Part shown: positions 48,921 through 57,844 of the stretch, piece after piece
How the letters are laid out: the number at the start of each line of letters is the position of its first letter
Numbering within the stretch: position 1 is the first letter of the stretch
Assembly: GCF_000192575.1 (NCBI RefSeq)
Contig: NZ_GL876926.1
Span: 310,001-374,000 of the forward strand
Length of the DNA stretch: 64,000 nucleotides
Direction of reading: 5' to 3'
Source: Novosphingobium nitrogenifigens DSM 19370
Lineage (GTDB): Bacteria; Pseudomonadota; Alphaproteobacteria; Sphingomonadales; Sphingomonadaceae
Program-made: the position numbers and the translations under genes
Notes under the pieces: generated by a model
Seen by the model: only the letters and a program-made list of their open reading frames with translations
Databases searched by the model: none
What the model was told of the DNA's origin: nothing

Positions 48921-50357
48921 ATGACGAAGACTTCTGTCGCCCATCGCGCGCTTGCCGGAACCACGTTCGCGGCGCTCGTTGCGGCTTCGTTTTCGGTTCC
49001 CGCGCTTGCTGCCGCTCCGGTCGCCGCGCCCACCACGGCCGAAGCCACCGAGGCGCTGGACCTCGCCATGAAGGCGATTGCCATCCGCTCGGTGCGCGGG
49101 GAAGGCAACCGCGCTGCCGATGTCGCGGCCCTGTTCCGCGACCGCCTGGTCGCCGGTGGCTGGGCGCCGTCCGATGTGGTCATCACCCCGATGCACGACA
49201 CCGCCATGCTGGTCGCGACCTGGGTCGGCACCGATCCCAAGCTCAAGCCTCTGGTCCTGTCGGGGCACATGGACGTCGTCGAGGCCAAGCGCGCCGATTG
49301 GCAACGCGATCCCTTCGGTCCGGTGGTCGAAGATGGCGTGCTTTATGGTCGCGGCGCCACCGACATGAAGTTCGACGGTTCGATGCTGCTGTCCTCGCTC
49401 GTCGACCTGCGTCGCCACGGTTATCGTCCGCGCAGGACGATCGTGCTGGCCTTCTCGGGCGACGAAGAGACGGTGATGGCGACCAGCGCCGTCCTTGCGG
49501 ACAAGCTCAAGGGCGCCGAGGCGGTGATCAATGCTGATGGCGGTGGCGGCACGTTCGCTGACGGCACCGACAAGCCGCTCTACTGGATGTGGGACGGTGC
49601 GGAAAAGTCCTATGCCGACTACAAGCTGGAAGTGACCAACCCGGGCGGGCACAGCTCTGAACCGCGCCCCGACAATGCCATCGTGCAACTGGCCGAGGCA
49701 GTGATCAAGGTCGGCAAGTACCAGTTCCCGCCCGAACAGAATGCCATCACCAAGGCATGGTTCACGCGCGCCGCCGCGTTCGAGGCTGACCCGGCCAAGG
49801 CAGCCGCCATGCGGGCGTTTGCGGCCAATCCAGCCGATGCCAAGGCGCTGGCGGTGCTGCGCGCGGAACCCTCGATGGTCGGAAAGACAGGGACGACCTG
49901 CGTTCCTACCATGCTCTCGGGCGGGCACGCGCTCAATGCCTTGCCCCAGCGGGCCGACGCCAATGTCAATTGCCGCATCTTCCCCGGCCACAGCCGTGCC
50001 GAAATCGCGGCTCAGCTGGAAAAGGTGATCGGCTCGCCGGTGGTCAAGGTTTCCGACGTGACCGAAGGGTCGATCGATTCCCCGGCCTCGCCGATGCGGG
50101 CGGACGTCGTCGGCGCGCTGGAAAAGGCGATCCATGCGGCATGGGGCTCGGCCGTGACGGTCATTCCCTCGCAGGCATCGGGCGCATCGGATTCGATGTT
50201 CTACCGCTCGATCGGGGTTCCGGCCTACAATGCGAGCCCGGTCTTCACCCGGTCGGATGAAAGCTTCAGCCACGGGCTCAACGAACGGGTGCGCACCGTC
50301 AACGTGAAGCCCGCGCTCACGTATTACTTCAATCTCATTCCCGACCTTACGCGCTAA
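48921..50357 (+). CDS. Exported M20 family metallopeptidase
   Basis: A 478-aa protein with a signal peptide ending near 'FSVPALAAAP'. M20 zinc-site motifs are 'VLSGHMDVVEAKRADW' (His, Asp), 'VLYGRGATDMKFDG' (bridging Asp) and 'AFSGDEETVM' (catalytic and ligand Glu). A dimerisation domain follows, with the closing His in 'DESFSHGLNERVR'. It probably hydrolyses dipeptides or N-acyl amino acids in the periplasm. AGGAG lies 12 bases before the ATG, which is a little far, but the signal peptide fixes this start. Its 3' end overlaps the convergent CHAD gene by 11 bases. Confidence 0.92.
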   Translation: MTKTSVAHRALAGTTFAALVAASFSVPALAAAPVAAPTTAEATEALDLAMKAIAIRSVRGEGNRAADVAALFRDRLVAGGWAPSDVVITPMHDTAMLVATWVGTDPKLKPLVLSGHMDVVEAKRADWQRDPFGPVVEDGVLYGRGATDMKFDGSMLLSSLVDLRRHGYRPRRTIVLAFSGDEETVMATSAVLADKLKGAEAVINADGGGGTFADGTDKPLYWMWDGAEKSYADYKLEVTNPGGHSSEPRPDNAIVQLAEAVIKVGKYQFPPEQNAITKAWFTRAAAFEADPAKAAAMRAFAANPADAKALAVLRAEPSMVGKTGTTCVPTMLSGGHALNALPQRADANVNCRIFPGHSRAEIAAQLEKVIGSPVVKVSDVTEGSIDSPASPMRADVVGALEKAIHAAWGSAVTVIPSQASGASDSMFYRSIGVPAYNASPVFTRSDESFSHGLNERVRTVNVKPALTYYFNLIPDLTR

Positions 50358-51279
50358 GGCTGCTGTCGGGCGAGGCGGGCGGGGAAGTGCCGTCCGTCTC
50401 GCCGGTCTCGTCCCGCCACCAGCGCGGCGCATGACGATGGCGCTTGAGCAATCGGGAAATGCTGCGCAGCAATTTTCCCCGTGACGCGCCCTTGTGGGTG
50501 AGAAGCGCACGAAGTTCGGCGTTGTATTCGGGGGCGAGATCCTCGACCGCGACGCCCGAATGCGCCACTGCCATGTCGTGCAGAGTGCCGAGCTTGTCCT
50601 GAAGTCTCGCCAGCAGATGCTCGTGGGGCGCAGCGTCCGCGTTCCGGAAAACGGGTGCGAGAAATCCGGTCGCATAGCGCAGCCGTTTCACTTTCAATCG
50701 CAGCCGATGAAGCTCCCCGTCATCCATGGCCCGCAGGCGCCGACGCTTGCGGGGCAGGGACTTGCGATAGCGATCGAGCGCCTTTGCCGCAAAAGGCTCC
50801 AGTGCTCCGGCTGCTTCTTGTTTGTCGAGCCACGCCCGCAGGACGGTAAGGGTATGGATCGTGTCGGGGCGAGCGAGGCAGGCAGCGGCTCTCGACACTT
50901 CCTCGTCGCGGAGTACGGCGAGGTGCGAGACCAGTTGCACGCTGCCTTCCGGCGCGATCCGTTCGATCAGGACATCGAGATCGCGTGCCGGGGCAAGGGC
51001 ATGGGCAAGCCGGCGCAATCGCCGACGCTGTCGCTTTGCTTCGGCCTGATCGACGGCGGGACCGAAGAGGGCCAAGGCGATGCGCAAGCGGCTGATCGCG
51101 ACGCGGCACTGATGGATGGCTTCGTGATCGCCTTCGGTAGTGACGAGGGTCATGGCCGTACCGAGCTGGTCGAGGCAGTTGCGGGCGATAGCGCGGAACC
51201 CTTCGCCGACATTCATCCCGTCGCTGATCGCGACAGGGGCAATTCGTTCGACGGTCTTGGGTTCGCGGCAATCGCTCAT
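50347..51279 (-). CDS. CHAD domain-containing protein
   Basis: About 310 aa. It is a helical, very basic protein with the conserved CHAD histidines and arginines ('HQCRVAISRLRIALALF', 'RRLRRLAHALAPARDLDVLI', 'RLRLKVKRLRYATGFL'). CHAD domains bind polyphosphate through this positive surface and are often found on polyphosphate granules. No CYTH or triphosphatase domain is fused. The start is uncertain: ATG at 51279 is chosen because the sequence before it looks non-family; a GTG at 51336 is open too, and neither has a clear Shine-Dalgarno. Confidence 0.85.
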   Translation of the reverse strand: MSDCREPKTVERIAPVAISDGMNVGEGFRAIARNCLDQLGTAMTLVTTEGDHEAIHQCRVAISRLRIALALFGPAVDQAEAKRQRRRLRRLAHALAPARDLDVLIERIAPEGSVQLVSHLAVLRDEEVSRAAACLARPDTIHTLTVLRAWLDKQEAAGALEPFAAKALDRYRKSLPRKRRRLRAMDDGELHRLRLKVKRLRYATGFLAPVFRNADAAPHEHLLARLQDKLGTLHDMAVAHSGVAVEDLAPEYNAELRALLTHKGASRGKLLRSISRLLKRHRHAPRWWRDETGETDGTSPPASPDSSLSA

Positions 51280-51396
51280 GGGCGTCACGGCACTCGACTC
51301 CGGCCTGTCCCGGCACTCTGCCCGACTATTGAGCACTTCGCCCGCAAGCAGGCAAAGCGAATTTGGCTGCGGGGCTGGGCGATGTGTCCGGCGGTC

Positions 51397-52719
51397 TTAC
51401 GCGTCGCAGAACTGGGCGTCGCTGATGACGCGGTTTCGTCCCTGCAACTTGGCGAGATAGAGCATCTGGTCGGCGGCGTTGAGCAGGTTGTCCATGCCTT
51501 CCTCGAGGTGGATGACCGATACGCCGATCGAGGCCGTGAGCGCGATCGGGGCCTCCTCGCTGCGCACGTCGCAGGCTTCGATCGCCTGGCGGATGTCCTC
51601 GCACAGCGCGAAGACCTGCGTGCTGTCACGGTGATGGAACATCATCACGAATTCCTCGCCGCCCAGCCGCGCGGTCAGGAACCCGCGTTCCTGCGCCGTC
51701 GTCAACAGGACGTTGGCAACCGCGTTCAGGGCGACGTCGCCGCAATCATGCCCATACGTGTCGTTCACGGTCTTGAAGTGGTCGATGTCGAGGATGGCCA
51801 GCGAGCCGGGGGCATTGCCGGCTTTGAGGCCATCGAGAATCTTGTAGGCGCGTTCGAAGAAGGCCCGGCGGTTGTAAAGCCCGGTCAGGGGATCGCGTTC
51901 GGCCAGATGCCGCAGGCGCTTCATCTGCTTGATCGTGTCGATGTTGTTTTCGACGCGGCAGAGCACTTCCTCGGCGATATAGGGGCGATAGACGAAGTCC
52001 GACGCCCCCGCCTTGAGCAGGGCGGCCGAGAGGAAGGGGTCGGATGACGAGGACACGCCGATCACGCGCAGGTCTTCGGTGGAATAAGTCTGGCGGATTT
52101 CGCGCGTCAGTTGCTGTCCGTCCATGTCGGGCATGTGAAAATCGGTGATGACCAGCCTGATCTGGGGATTGGCGGACAGGATCTTGAGTGCATCGGTGCC
52201 CGAGCCTGCGTCGAACACCTGGTATTTCTGGCGCTGGAGGAGATCGACCAGCGCTGCGCGGACGCTGAGGGTATCGTCGACCACGAGAATGGCGGTCGAA
52301 CCCGCTCCGGTCAGGCGAACGACGGTGCGCACGAGCTGATCGACCGCGTCGACGGTATCCTTGACGAAATAGTCGACCAGCTTTGCCGAGGCGAAACGCT
52401 CGCGCACTTTGCGGTCGAATGTCGCGGTGAACAGGATCGTCGGGACGCCGTATTCAGCCAGAACGTCAAGCATTTCCCCGTCGGGCGCATCGGGCAGGTT
52501 GAGCCCGGTGATCGCGAGCGTCGGGCGGTTTTCCTGCAAGGCTGCGGTCGCATGGGCCAGAGTGCGGTAGAGCTGGACATTGGCCGGAGAGACTTCCTCG
52601 ATCCGGTTCTTGAGCAGGATGCCCAGCGCGATCGAGTCCTCGATCAGGAAAACGGTCGGCTCCTGTTCGGCAAGGTCGGCTTGGTTCGATTGACGGTCCT
52701 GTTTCCGAAAGCGGGTCAT
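51397..52719 (-). CDS. PleD-like diguanylate cyclase with two receivers (first degenerate)
   Basis: A 440-aa protein with REC1 (about 20-135), REC2 (about 142-260) and GGDEF (about 280-435). REC2 is intact ('ILVVDDTLSVR', 'LVITDFHMPDMDG'). REC1 keeps 'LIEDS' and 'YFVKD' but has Gly where the phospho-Asp belongs ('LAITGLNLPD'). The cyclase signature is 'RLGGEEF', so it should make cyclic di-GMP. The inhibitory I-site (RxxD) is replaced by 'RGFL', which predicts weak product inhibition. It probably affects adhesion or exopolysaccharide production. It is not in an operon with a kinase. Confidence 0.93.
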   Translation of the reverse strand: MTRFRKQDRQSNQADLAEQEPTVFLIEDSIALGILLKNRIEEVSPANVQLYRTLAHATAALQENRPTLAITGLNLPDAPDGEMLDVLAEYGVPTILFTATFDRKVRERFASAKLVDYFVKDTVDAVDQLVRTVVRLTGAGSTAILVVDDTLSVRAALVDLLQRQKYQVFDAGSGTDALKILSANPQIRLVITDFHMPDMDGQQLTREIRQTYSTEDLRVIGVSSSSDPFLSAALLKAGASDFVYRPYIAEEVLCRVENNIDTIKQMKRLRHLAERDPLTGLYNRRAFFERAYKILDGLKAGNAPGSLAILDIDHFKTVNDTYGHDCGDVALNAVANVLLTTAQERGFLTARLGGEEFVMMFHHRDSTQVFALCEDIRQAIEACDVRSEEAPIALTASIGVSVIHLEEGMDNLLNAADQMLYLAKLQGRNRVISDAQFCDA

Positions 52720-52890
52720 TTCGACAAACTATCCCCCAGAACGGCAGTGTGGCGGGCTCGCACGCAGACGCGCCCGGCGCACTGCATTTTTCCGTCCTGG
52801 CACAGGCGATAGGTTTGAAAGTCTAAGACATCGAGAGAACGGATTCCGGTAGATTTACCTAGAGGACAACGTTTGCTGTGACGCCGGGAT

Positions 52891-53121
52891 TCAGTCCTGC
52901 TTCGCAACCCTCACGGTCTTTGCCATCGGACAGGAGAAATCGTGTTCCGACAGGCCCGCAATGACGCCCCCGCCGTTGCCGTCCTCGATCAGCAGGAAGG
53001 GGATGTGATTGGCCTCGATCCCGGATTCTCCGTGGGTGATCAGCAGGCCGAGCGGACGGTCGCGGATCGTGGAGAAAAGAACGGGCGGATCGGTCTGGCG
53101 AAAGGCTTGGGGCACATACAT
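52891..53121 (-). pseudogene. Truncated PaiB-like FMN-binding protein
   Basis: A 76-aa frame whose first 55 residues match the PaiB family opening ('MYVPQAFRQTDPPVLFSTIR', 'GIEANHIPFLLIEDG'). It then loses similarity and ends, whereas intact PaiB proteins are about 200-215 aa. The missing FMN-barrel part is not found in any frame of the 170 bases downstream, where the diguanylate cyclase gene begins. It is therefore a deletion remnant, or at best a short unusual protein. It lies 25 bases downstream of a LysE exporter gene on the same strand. Confidence 0.7.
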
Positions 53122-53146
53122 GGGCGGGGCCCCCGACTGGTGCGGT

Positions 53147-53767
53147 TCAACGCAGGGCGGTGAGAGCGAGAGAGACGGCGAGCGAGAGCATGGTGATGCC
53201 GACTACCGCGTCGAGGACGCGCCATGCCATCGGTCGCGCAAACAGCGGAACCAGCAGGCGGGCGCCATAGCCGAGCGCGGTGAACCAGGTGAAACTTGCA
53301 CAAGCAGCTCCCGCGACGAACAGCGGACGCAAGGCAAGCGGCTGGGCCGAACCGGCTGCTCCCATCAGCAGCACCGTATCGAGATAGACATGGGGGTTGA
53401 GGAATGTGAACGCCGCCGTCGAGGCAAGCGCGCTGCCCAGTGTGATGGCGCCGCCATCCGACACGATCAAGGTCTCGGACGCCGCCATGCGTTGGAGTGC
53501 CTTGACCCCGTACCAGCCGAGGAAGCCGGCGCCGCCGAGGGAAAGGATCGTTGTCAGTGCCGGGACGAGCGATAGCAGAGCTCCGAGCCCTCCAACGCCC
53601 AAGGCGATGAGGACGGCATCGGCACAGCCGCAGAAGAGGACGATGGCGCCGACATGTTCGCGTCGCAGACCCTGACGCAGGACGAACAGGTTCTGGGCGC
53701 CGATGGCCATGATCAGGGCGGCGGAAAGGGCAAAGCCGGTGACGAACGGGGTAAGGGGATTGGTCAT
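53147..53767 (-). CDS. LysE/ArgO family amino-acid exporter
   Basis: A 206-aa protein with six hydrophobic segments. The family signature is at the N-terminus ('ALIMAIGAQNLFVLRQGLRR'), and the second half contains 'AFTFLNPHVYLDTVLLMG'. It exports basic amino acids (lysine, arginine) across the inner membrane to prevent toxic build-up. It is divergent from an ArgP-type regulator with a 74-base shared promoter region, the classic arrangement for this pair. Whether arginine or lysine is preferred cannot be told. Confidence 0.92.
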   Translation of the reverse strand: MTNPLTPFVTGFALSAALIMAIGAQNLFVLRQGLRREHVGAIVLFCGCADAVLIALGVGGLGALLSLVPALTTILSLGGAGFLGWYGVKALQRMAASETLIVSDGGAITLGSALASTAAFTFLNPHVYLDTVLLMGAAGSAQPLALRPLFVAGAACASFTWFTALGYGARLLVPLFARPMAWRVLDAVVGITMLSLAVSLALTALR

Positions 53768-53841
53768 GCCCCCGGTTTGACAGAGCTTGTGGGCTTAGCC
53801 TAACTTATCATTCTTATCTTGATGAAGTGCACCTTAATTCA

Positions 53842-54747
53842 ATGCTCGACTATCCGGCCCTTGCGGCTTTGGCCGCCGTCATCCGCGAAGGCAGTTTCGA
53901 ACGCGGGGCGCAGGCTCTGGGCGTGACGCCTTCGGCCGTTTCGCAACGCGTGCGCGGGCTTGAGGAAAAGCTGGGCACGGTACTGGTCCAGCGTGGCCAG
54001 CCTTGCGTTCCGACCGAACTTGGTCGCACGCTCTGTTCCCATTTCGATCAGGTTCGCCTGCTCGAAGCCGATCTCGACCCCGCGCTGAAACCGCGCCTTG
54101 CCGGGAACGAAACCACGCCGACGATCCGTCTTGCGGTCAATGCCGACAGTCTGGCGACCTGGTTTCCCGATGCGGTGACGCGGTTTGTGCGCGCAACCGG
54201 GTTGCTCCTCGATCTCACGCGTGAGGACGAGGGGCATACCGCCGAACGGCTTCGCATGGGTGAAGTGCTGGGGGCGGTGACGACCGACCCGGAACCGCTT
54301 CCGGGGTGCCGGGCTGTTGCGCTCGGCGCCTTGCGCTATGCCGCCTGTGCCAGCCGGGAATTCGTCGAGCGGCATTTTCCCGATGGCGTCGACCCGGCAT
54401 CGCTGACCAAGGCACCTTGCCTGCGGTTCGACCACAAGGACCGGTTGCAGGCGCGCTGGGTGCGCGAGACGTTCGATTGCGAATTGCAGGCGCCGACCCT
54501 GTGGGTGCCTTCGACCCACGCCTTTCAGGATTTCGCGTTGGCGGGGCTCGCATGGGGCATGCAGCCGCTCCTTCTCGCGCGCGATCATCTTGCTGCGGGG
54601 CGTCTGGTCGAACTGGTTCCGGGGAGCCTGCTCAACGTGCGGCTCTACTGGAACGTCGTGCGCCTCCATGCATCCTCTTTGCGGGTCTTGACCGATGCGA
54701 TCCAGGCAGCGGCGCGGGAAGCACTTGGGCGTGGTGAAAAGCAATAA
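53842..54747 (+). CDS. argP: LysR-family regulator of the ArgP/LysG type
   Basis: About 301 aa. The N-terminal winged helix-turn-helix is 'GAQALGVTPSAVSQRVRGLE', and the opening 'LAALAAVIREGSFERGAQAL' closely follows the ArgP/IciA pattern. The C-terminal part is the effector-binding domain. It should sense intracellular arginine or lysine and activate the divergent exporter gene. The ATG at 53842 gives the normal ArgP N-terminus; a GTG five codons earlier is open. The Shine-Dalgarno is poor. The intervening DNA (53768-53841) is AT-rich and should hold the operator. Confidence 0.9.
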   Translation: MLDYPALAALAAVIREGSFERGAQALGVTPSAVSQRVRGLEEKLGTVLVQRGQPCVPTELGRTLCSHFDQVRLLEADLDPALKPRLAGNETTPTIRLAVNADSLATWFPDAVTRFVRATGLLLDLTREDEGHTAERLRMGEVLGAVTTDPEPLPGCRAVALGALRYAACASREFVERHFPDGVDPASLTKAPCLRFDHKDRLQARWVRETFDCELQAPTLWVPSTHAFQDFALAGLAWGMQPLLLARDHLAAGRLVELVPGSLLNVRLYWNVVRLHASSLRVLTDAIQAAAREALGRGEKQ

Positions 54748-54860
54748 ATCAAATGCTTGATGCGACAATTTGTGACACTGTCGTGCTGTGATTTGATCAC
54801 GGGCATATTCAGGATGCGTTTCATGCTCCATCGGGGGATGCTGTTCGGCAGGGGCTGTTG

Positions 54861-55997
54861 ATGTTCGGCATTTTGCGCATTGCTTACAAATTGCTGGCGA
54901 ACGACCGGGCCAAATTCACTGCATTGGTCATGGGGATCACTTTCGCCGTGTTCCTGATGGTGCAGATGACGTCGATGTTCGCCGGTGTGCTGTCGCGCTC
55001 GTCGGCGACGGTCTACAATGTCGGGGCGTCGGTGTGGGTCATGGATCCGGCGGTGCAGACGGTCGCCAATTCGATTCCCATGCCCGACAGCGTGCTCGAT
55101 CAGGTGCGTTCCTTGCCGGGGGTCAAGTTCGCGGTGCCGATCTATTCGGGCGGCAGCCTCGTGAAAATGGCGGACGGGACCTATCAGGCGGTCACGATCA
55201 TGGGGCTCGACGATACCAGCCTGTTCGGACGGCCGGTCATGGAAGCCGGACGGATCGAGGACATCTATGGCGAGAACGGCTTCATCGCGGTGACCGATTC
55301 CGAATATACCAAGATCGGCAGCCCGAAAATCGGTGCGGAATTCCAGATCAACGACCACCGGGCCAAGATCGTCGGTCTGGCAAAAGTCAGCAGCAACGGG
55401 TTGTTCGGCGTGCCGACGCTCTACACGACCTATAGCCGGGCGCTGCAATACCTGCCCAATTCCCGCTTCACCATTTCCTACATTCTGGTCGAGCCCAAGA
55501 GCGCGGCGGACATTCCTGCCATTCAGGCTGCCGTTGCCCGTGCGGGGTATGTCGCACTGACCCGCGACGCCTTCGTTCGGCAGATCAGCGATTTCTACAA
55601 GTACAAGACCGGGATCGGCACCAATCTGCTGATGATGACCGTCATCAGCTTCATTGTCGGGCTGTCGATTTCCGGGCAGACGTTTTACACCTTCATCCTT
55701 GAAAATCTTGAAAAGTTCGGTGCGCTCAAGGCCATCGGGATGACGTCGCGGGAACTGGTCGCGATGATCCTGTTCCAGGCGGGCTTCGTCTCGTTGACGG
55801 GGTACGGGCTGGGCACCGGGCTTTGCGCCACGATGATCTGGATCGCCCGTGCGCGGATGCCCGACTACGCCGCGATCATCACCTGGGGCAATTTGCTGCT
55901 CGCGCTCGGCATGGTGGTGGTGATCGCCGGGATTTCCAGTTGGTTCGCGGTCCGCCGGGTCTTGCGGATCGAACCTTTCGACATCTTCAGGGGGTAG
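54861..55997 (+). CDS. ABC transporter permease, FtsX-like (DevC type)
   Basis: A 378-aa protein with one N-terminal TM helix ('LVMGITFAVFLMVQMTSMFA'), a large periplasmic MacB-PCD-like domain, and three C-terminal TM helices ('TVISFIVGLSISGQTFYTFI' onward) ending 'RIEPFDIFRG'. This is the DevC/MacB-like topology, which passes substrates or lipoproteins mechanically rather than through a channel. AGGGG is 6 bases before the ATG. It is the first gene of a four-gene operon: permease, ATPase, adaptor, outer-membrane factor. Confidence 0.92.
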   Translation: MFGILRIAYKLLANDRAKFTALVMGITFAVFLMVQMTSMFAGVLSRSSATVYNVGASVWVMDPAVQTVANSIPMPDSVLDQVRSLPGVKFAVPIYSGGSLVKMADGTYQAVTIMGLDDTSLFGRPVMEAGRIEDIYGENGFIAVTDSEYTKIGSPKIGAEFQINDHRAKIVGLAKVSSNGLFGVPTLYTTYSRALQYLPNSRFTISYILVEPKSAADIPAIQAAVARAGYVALTRDAFVRQISDFYKYKTGIGTNLLMMTVISFIVGLSISGQTFYTFILENLEKFGALKAIGMTSRELVAMILFQAGFVSLTGYGLGTGLCATMIWIARARMPDYAAIITWGNLLLALGMVVVIAGISSWFAVRRVLRIEPFDIFRG

Positions 55998-55999
55998 TC

Positions 56000-56719
56000 A
56001 TGGGCGAGGTGGCCATCCGCGCCGAAGGGCTGACCAAGGGGTTCGGCCAGGGCGAGACGTTCACGCTGGCGGTGAGCGATGTCAGCTTCGAAGCCTATCG
56101 GGGCGAGATGCTGTTCATCGTCGGCCCGTCGGGTTCGGGCAAGACGACGATGCTGTCGATGGTCTCGGGCATTTTGCGCCCCGATTCCGGGCGGGTCATG
56201 ATTGAGGGCGAGGATATCTGGGCCATGGGTGAAGACGCCCTCGCGCATTTCCGCCTGCACCGCATCGGCTTCGTGTTTCAGGATTTCCACTTGTTTCCGC
56301 GCCTGACTACGGCAGAAAACGTGGCGATCCCGTTGGTCATCCAGCGTCGCGACTGGGGCGAGGCGCTCACCGAAGCGCGGCGCTTCCTCGACATCGTGGG
56401 GCTCGGCCACCGCGCGGACATCCCGCCGGTCAAGCTGTCGGGCGGAGAGCAGCAGCGCGTGGCGATCGCCCGTGCCCTGATCGGCCAGCCGGACATTCTC
56501 GTGCTGGACGAACCGACGGCCTCGCTCGACGGGGATACCGGTCGTAACATCATCGGGTTCGTCCGGCGCGAAGTGCTCAACGACAAGCGCTGCATCCTCA
56601 TCATCACGCACGATGCCCGCATTTTCGAATTTGCCGACCGCATCATGACGATGGAGGACGGCCGCGTCACCCGGATCGATCAGGGAGGGATGGCCCATGT
56701 CGCGCACGAAGGCGTTTGA
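56000..56719 (+). CDS. ABC transporter ATP-binding protein (DevA/LolD/MacB type)
   Basis: A 239-aa protein. Walker A is 'IVGPSGSGKTTM', the Q-loop 'GFVFQDFHLFPRLT', the signature 'LSGGEQQRVAIARAL', Walker B 'ILVLDEPTASLD', and the switch His 'ITHDARIFEF'. It powers the partner permease at the inner membrane. It starts 2 bases after the permease stop and is followed 15 bases later by the HlyD adaptor, so the exporter is a single unit. Confidence 0.95.
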   Translation: MGEVAIRAEGLTKGFGQGETFTLAVSDVSFEAYRGEMLFIVGPSGSGKTTMLSMVSGILRPDSGRVMIEGEDIWAMGEDALAHFRLHRIGFVFQDFHLFPRLTTAENVAIPLVIQRRDWGEALTEARRFLDIVGLGHRADIPPVKLSGGEQQRVAIARALIGQPDILVLDEPTASLDGDTGRNIIGFVRREVLNDKRCILIITHDARIFEFADRIMTMEDGRVTRIDQGGMAHVAHEGV

Positions 56720-56734
56720 ACAAGGAAACAGGGC

Positions 56735-57844
56735 ATGATCCGCGTACGTCCCGTCTATCTGGCCGCCGTTGCCGGGCTTGCGCTCGCGCTGGGCAGCGCA
56801 TGGGTCCTGAGCGAGCATCATGCGGCGGAAAAGCCGCTCTTCAAGCCGGTCTCGAACCCCTATGCCGACGGGATCTATGCCAACGGCATGATCGAGAGCC
56901 TTCAGCCCCAGGGTATCGACCTCGCGCTCAATCCCGAAGTGTCAGGCAAGGTTGCCCGCGTCTTGGTGCGCGAAGGCGACCATGTCCGTGCCGGGCAGCC
57001 CTTGTTGCAACTCGACGACAGCATTCAGCGCCCCAATGCAGAGCAGCTCGACGCCGCAGCCGCTGCGGCAGCCGGAACGCTGGCGGAATTGCATGCCCAG
57101 CCGCGCCCCGAAACGCTCGCCGTGTCCGAAGCACAGACCGAAAACGCCGCGGCAACCTTGCGCAACGCCGCCGACGCGCGCGCCAAGCAGGAGCGCGCCT
57201 TTGCACTCGATCCGCGTTCGGTCAGCCGGGACGCACTCGACAATGCGCGCAATACTGAAGCGATTGCGGCGACCGCCTACAAGGTGGCCCGGCGCAACAC
57301 CGACCTCGTGCGCGCGGGGGCATGGCATTTCGACATCGCCAATCAGGAAGCTACCGCGCGTGCGGCGTCCAAGGCGGCACAAGCGGCCCATGCGACGCTC
57401 GACAAGTTCACTTTGCGTGCGCCTGCGGATGGCGTCGTCATGGCGATTGCCGCGACTGTCGGCAGCACGGTCTCGACCGGCGGCGTCTATGACCCGCGCA
57501 CGCAGGCGACCGTTCCGGTGATCACGTATGGTCCGGCGACCGGAGGACGGTTGCAGGTGCGCGCCTATGTCGACGAGATCCTGTTGCCGCATTTGCCGAT
57601 CGGTCCGGACGGCAAGGGACAAGTGAAAGCGGTCATGAGCCTGCGCGGCTCGGACGTTCATATCCCGCTGCATTTCGAACGGGTGCAGCCTTATGTCTCG
57701 CCCAAGATCTCGTTGTCGGACCAACGGCAGGAACGCGTCGACTTGCGCGTGCTGCCGGTGATTTTCTCCTTCACTCCGCCCAAGGGCATGACCGTCTATC
57801 CCGGTCAGCTCGTCGACATCTATATCAGTGGGGACGGGAAATGA
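56735..57844 (+). CDS. HlyD-family periplasmic adaptor (DevB type)
   Basis: A 369-aa protein with a single N-terminal anchor helix ('VYLAAVAGLALALGSAWVLS'). It has the split lipoyl domain ('LNPEVSGKVARVLVREGDHV' and 'TLRAPADGVVMAIAATVGST'), an alanine-rich coiled-coil hairpin (about residues 105-215) and a beta-barrel. It links the ABC exporter to the outer-membrane channel encoded next, which overlaps it by 4 bases (ATGA). DevB-like adaptors export glycolipids or small peptides in other bacteria. The substrate here is unknown. Confidence 0.92.
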   Translation: MIRVRPVYLAAVAGLALALGSAWVLSEHHAAEKPLFKPVSNPYADGIYANGMIESLQPQGIDLALNPEVSGKVARVLVREGDHVRAGQPLLQLDDSIQRPNAEQLDAAAAAAAGTLAELHAQPRPETLAVSEAQTENAAATLRNAADARAKQERAFALDPRSVSRDALDNARNTEAIAATAYKVARRNTDLVRAGAWHFDIANQEATARAASKAAQAAHATLDKFTLRAPADGVVMAIAATVGSTVSTGGVYDPRTQATVPVITYGPATGGRLQVRAYVDEILLPHLPIGPDGKGQVKAVMSLRGSDVHIPLHFERVQPYVSPKISLSDQRQERVDLRVLPVIFSFTPPKGMTVYPGQLVDIYISGDGK

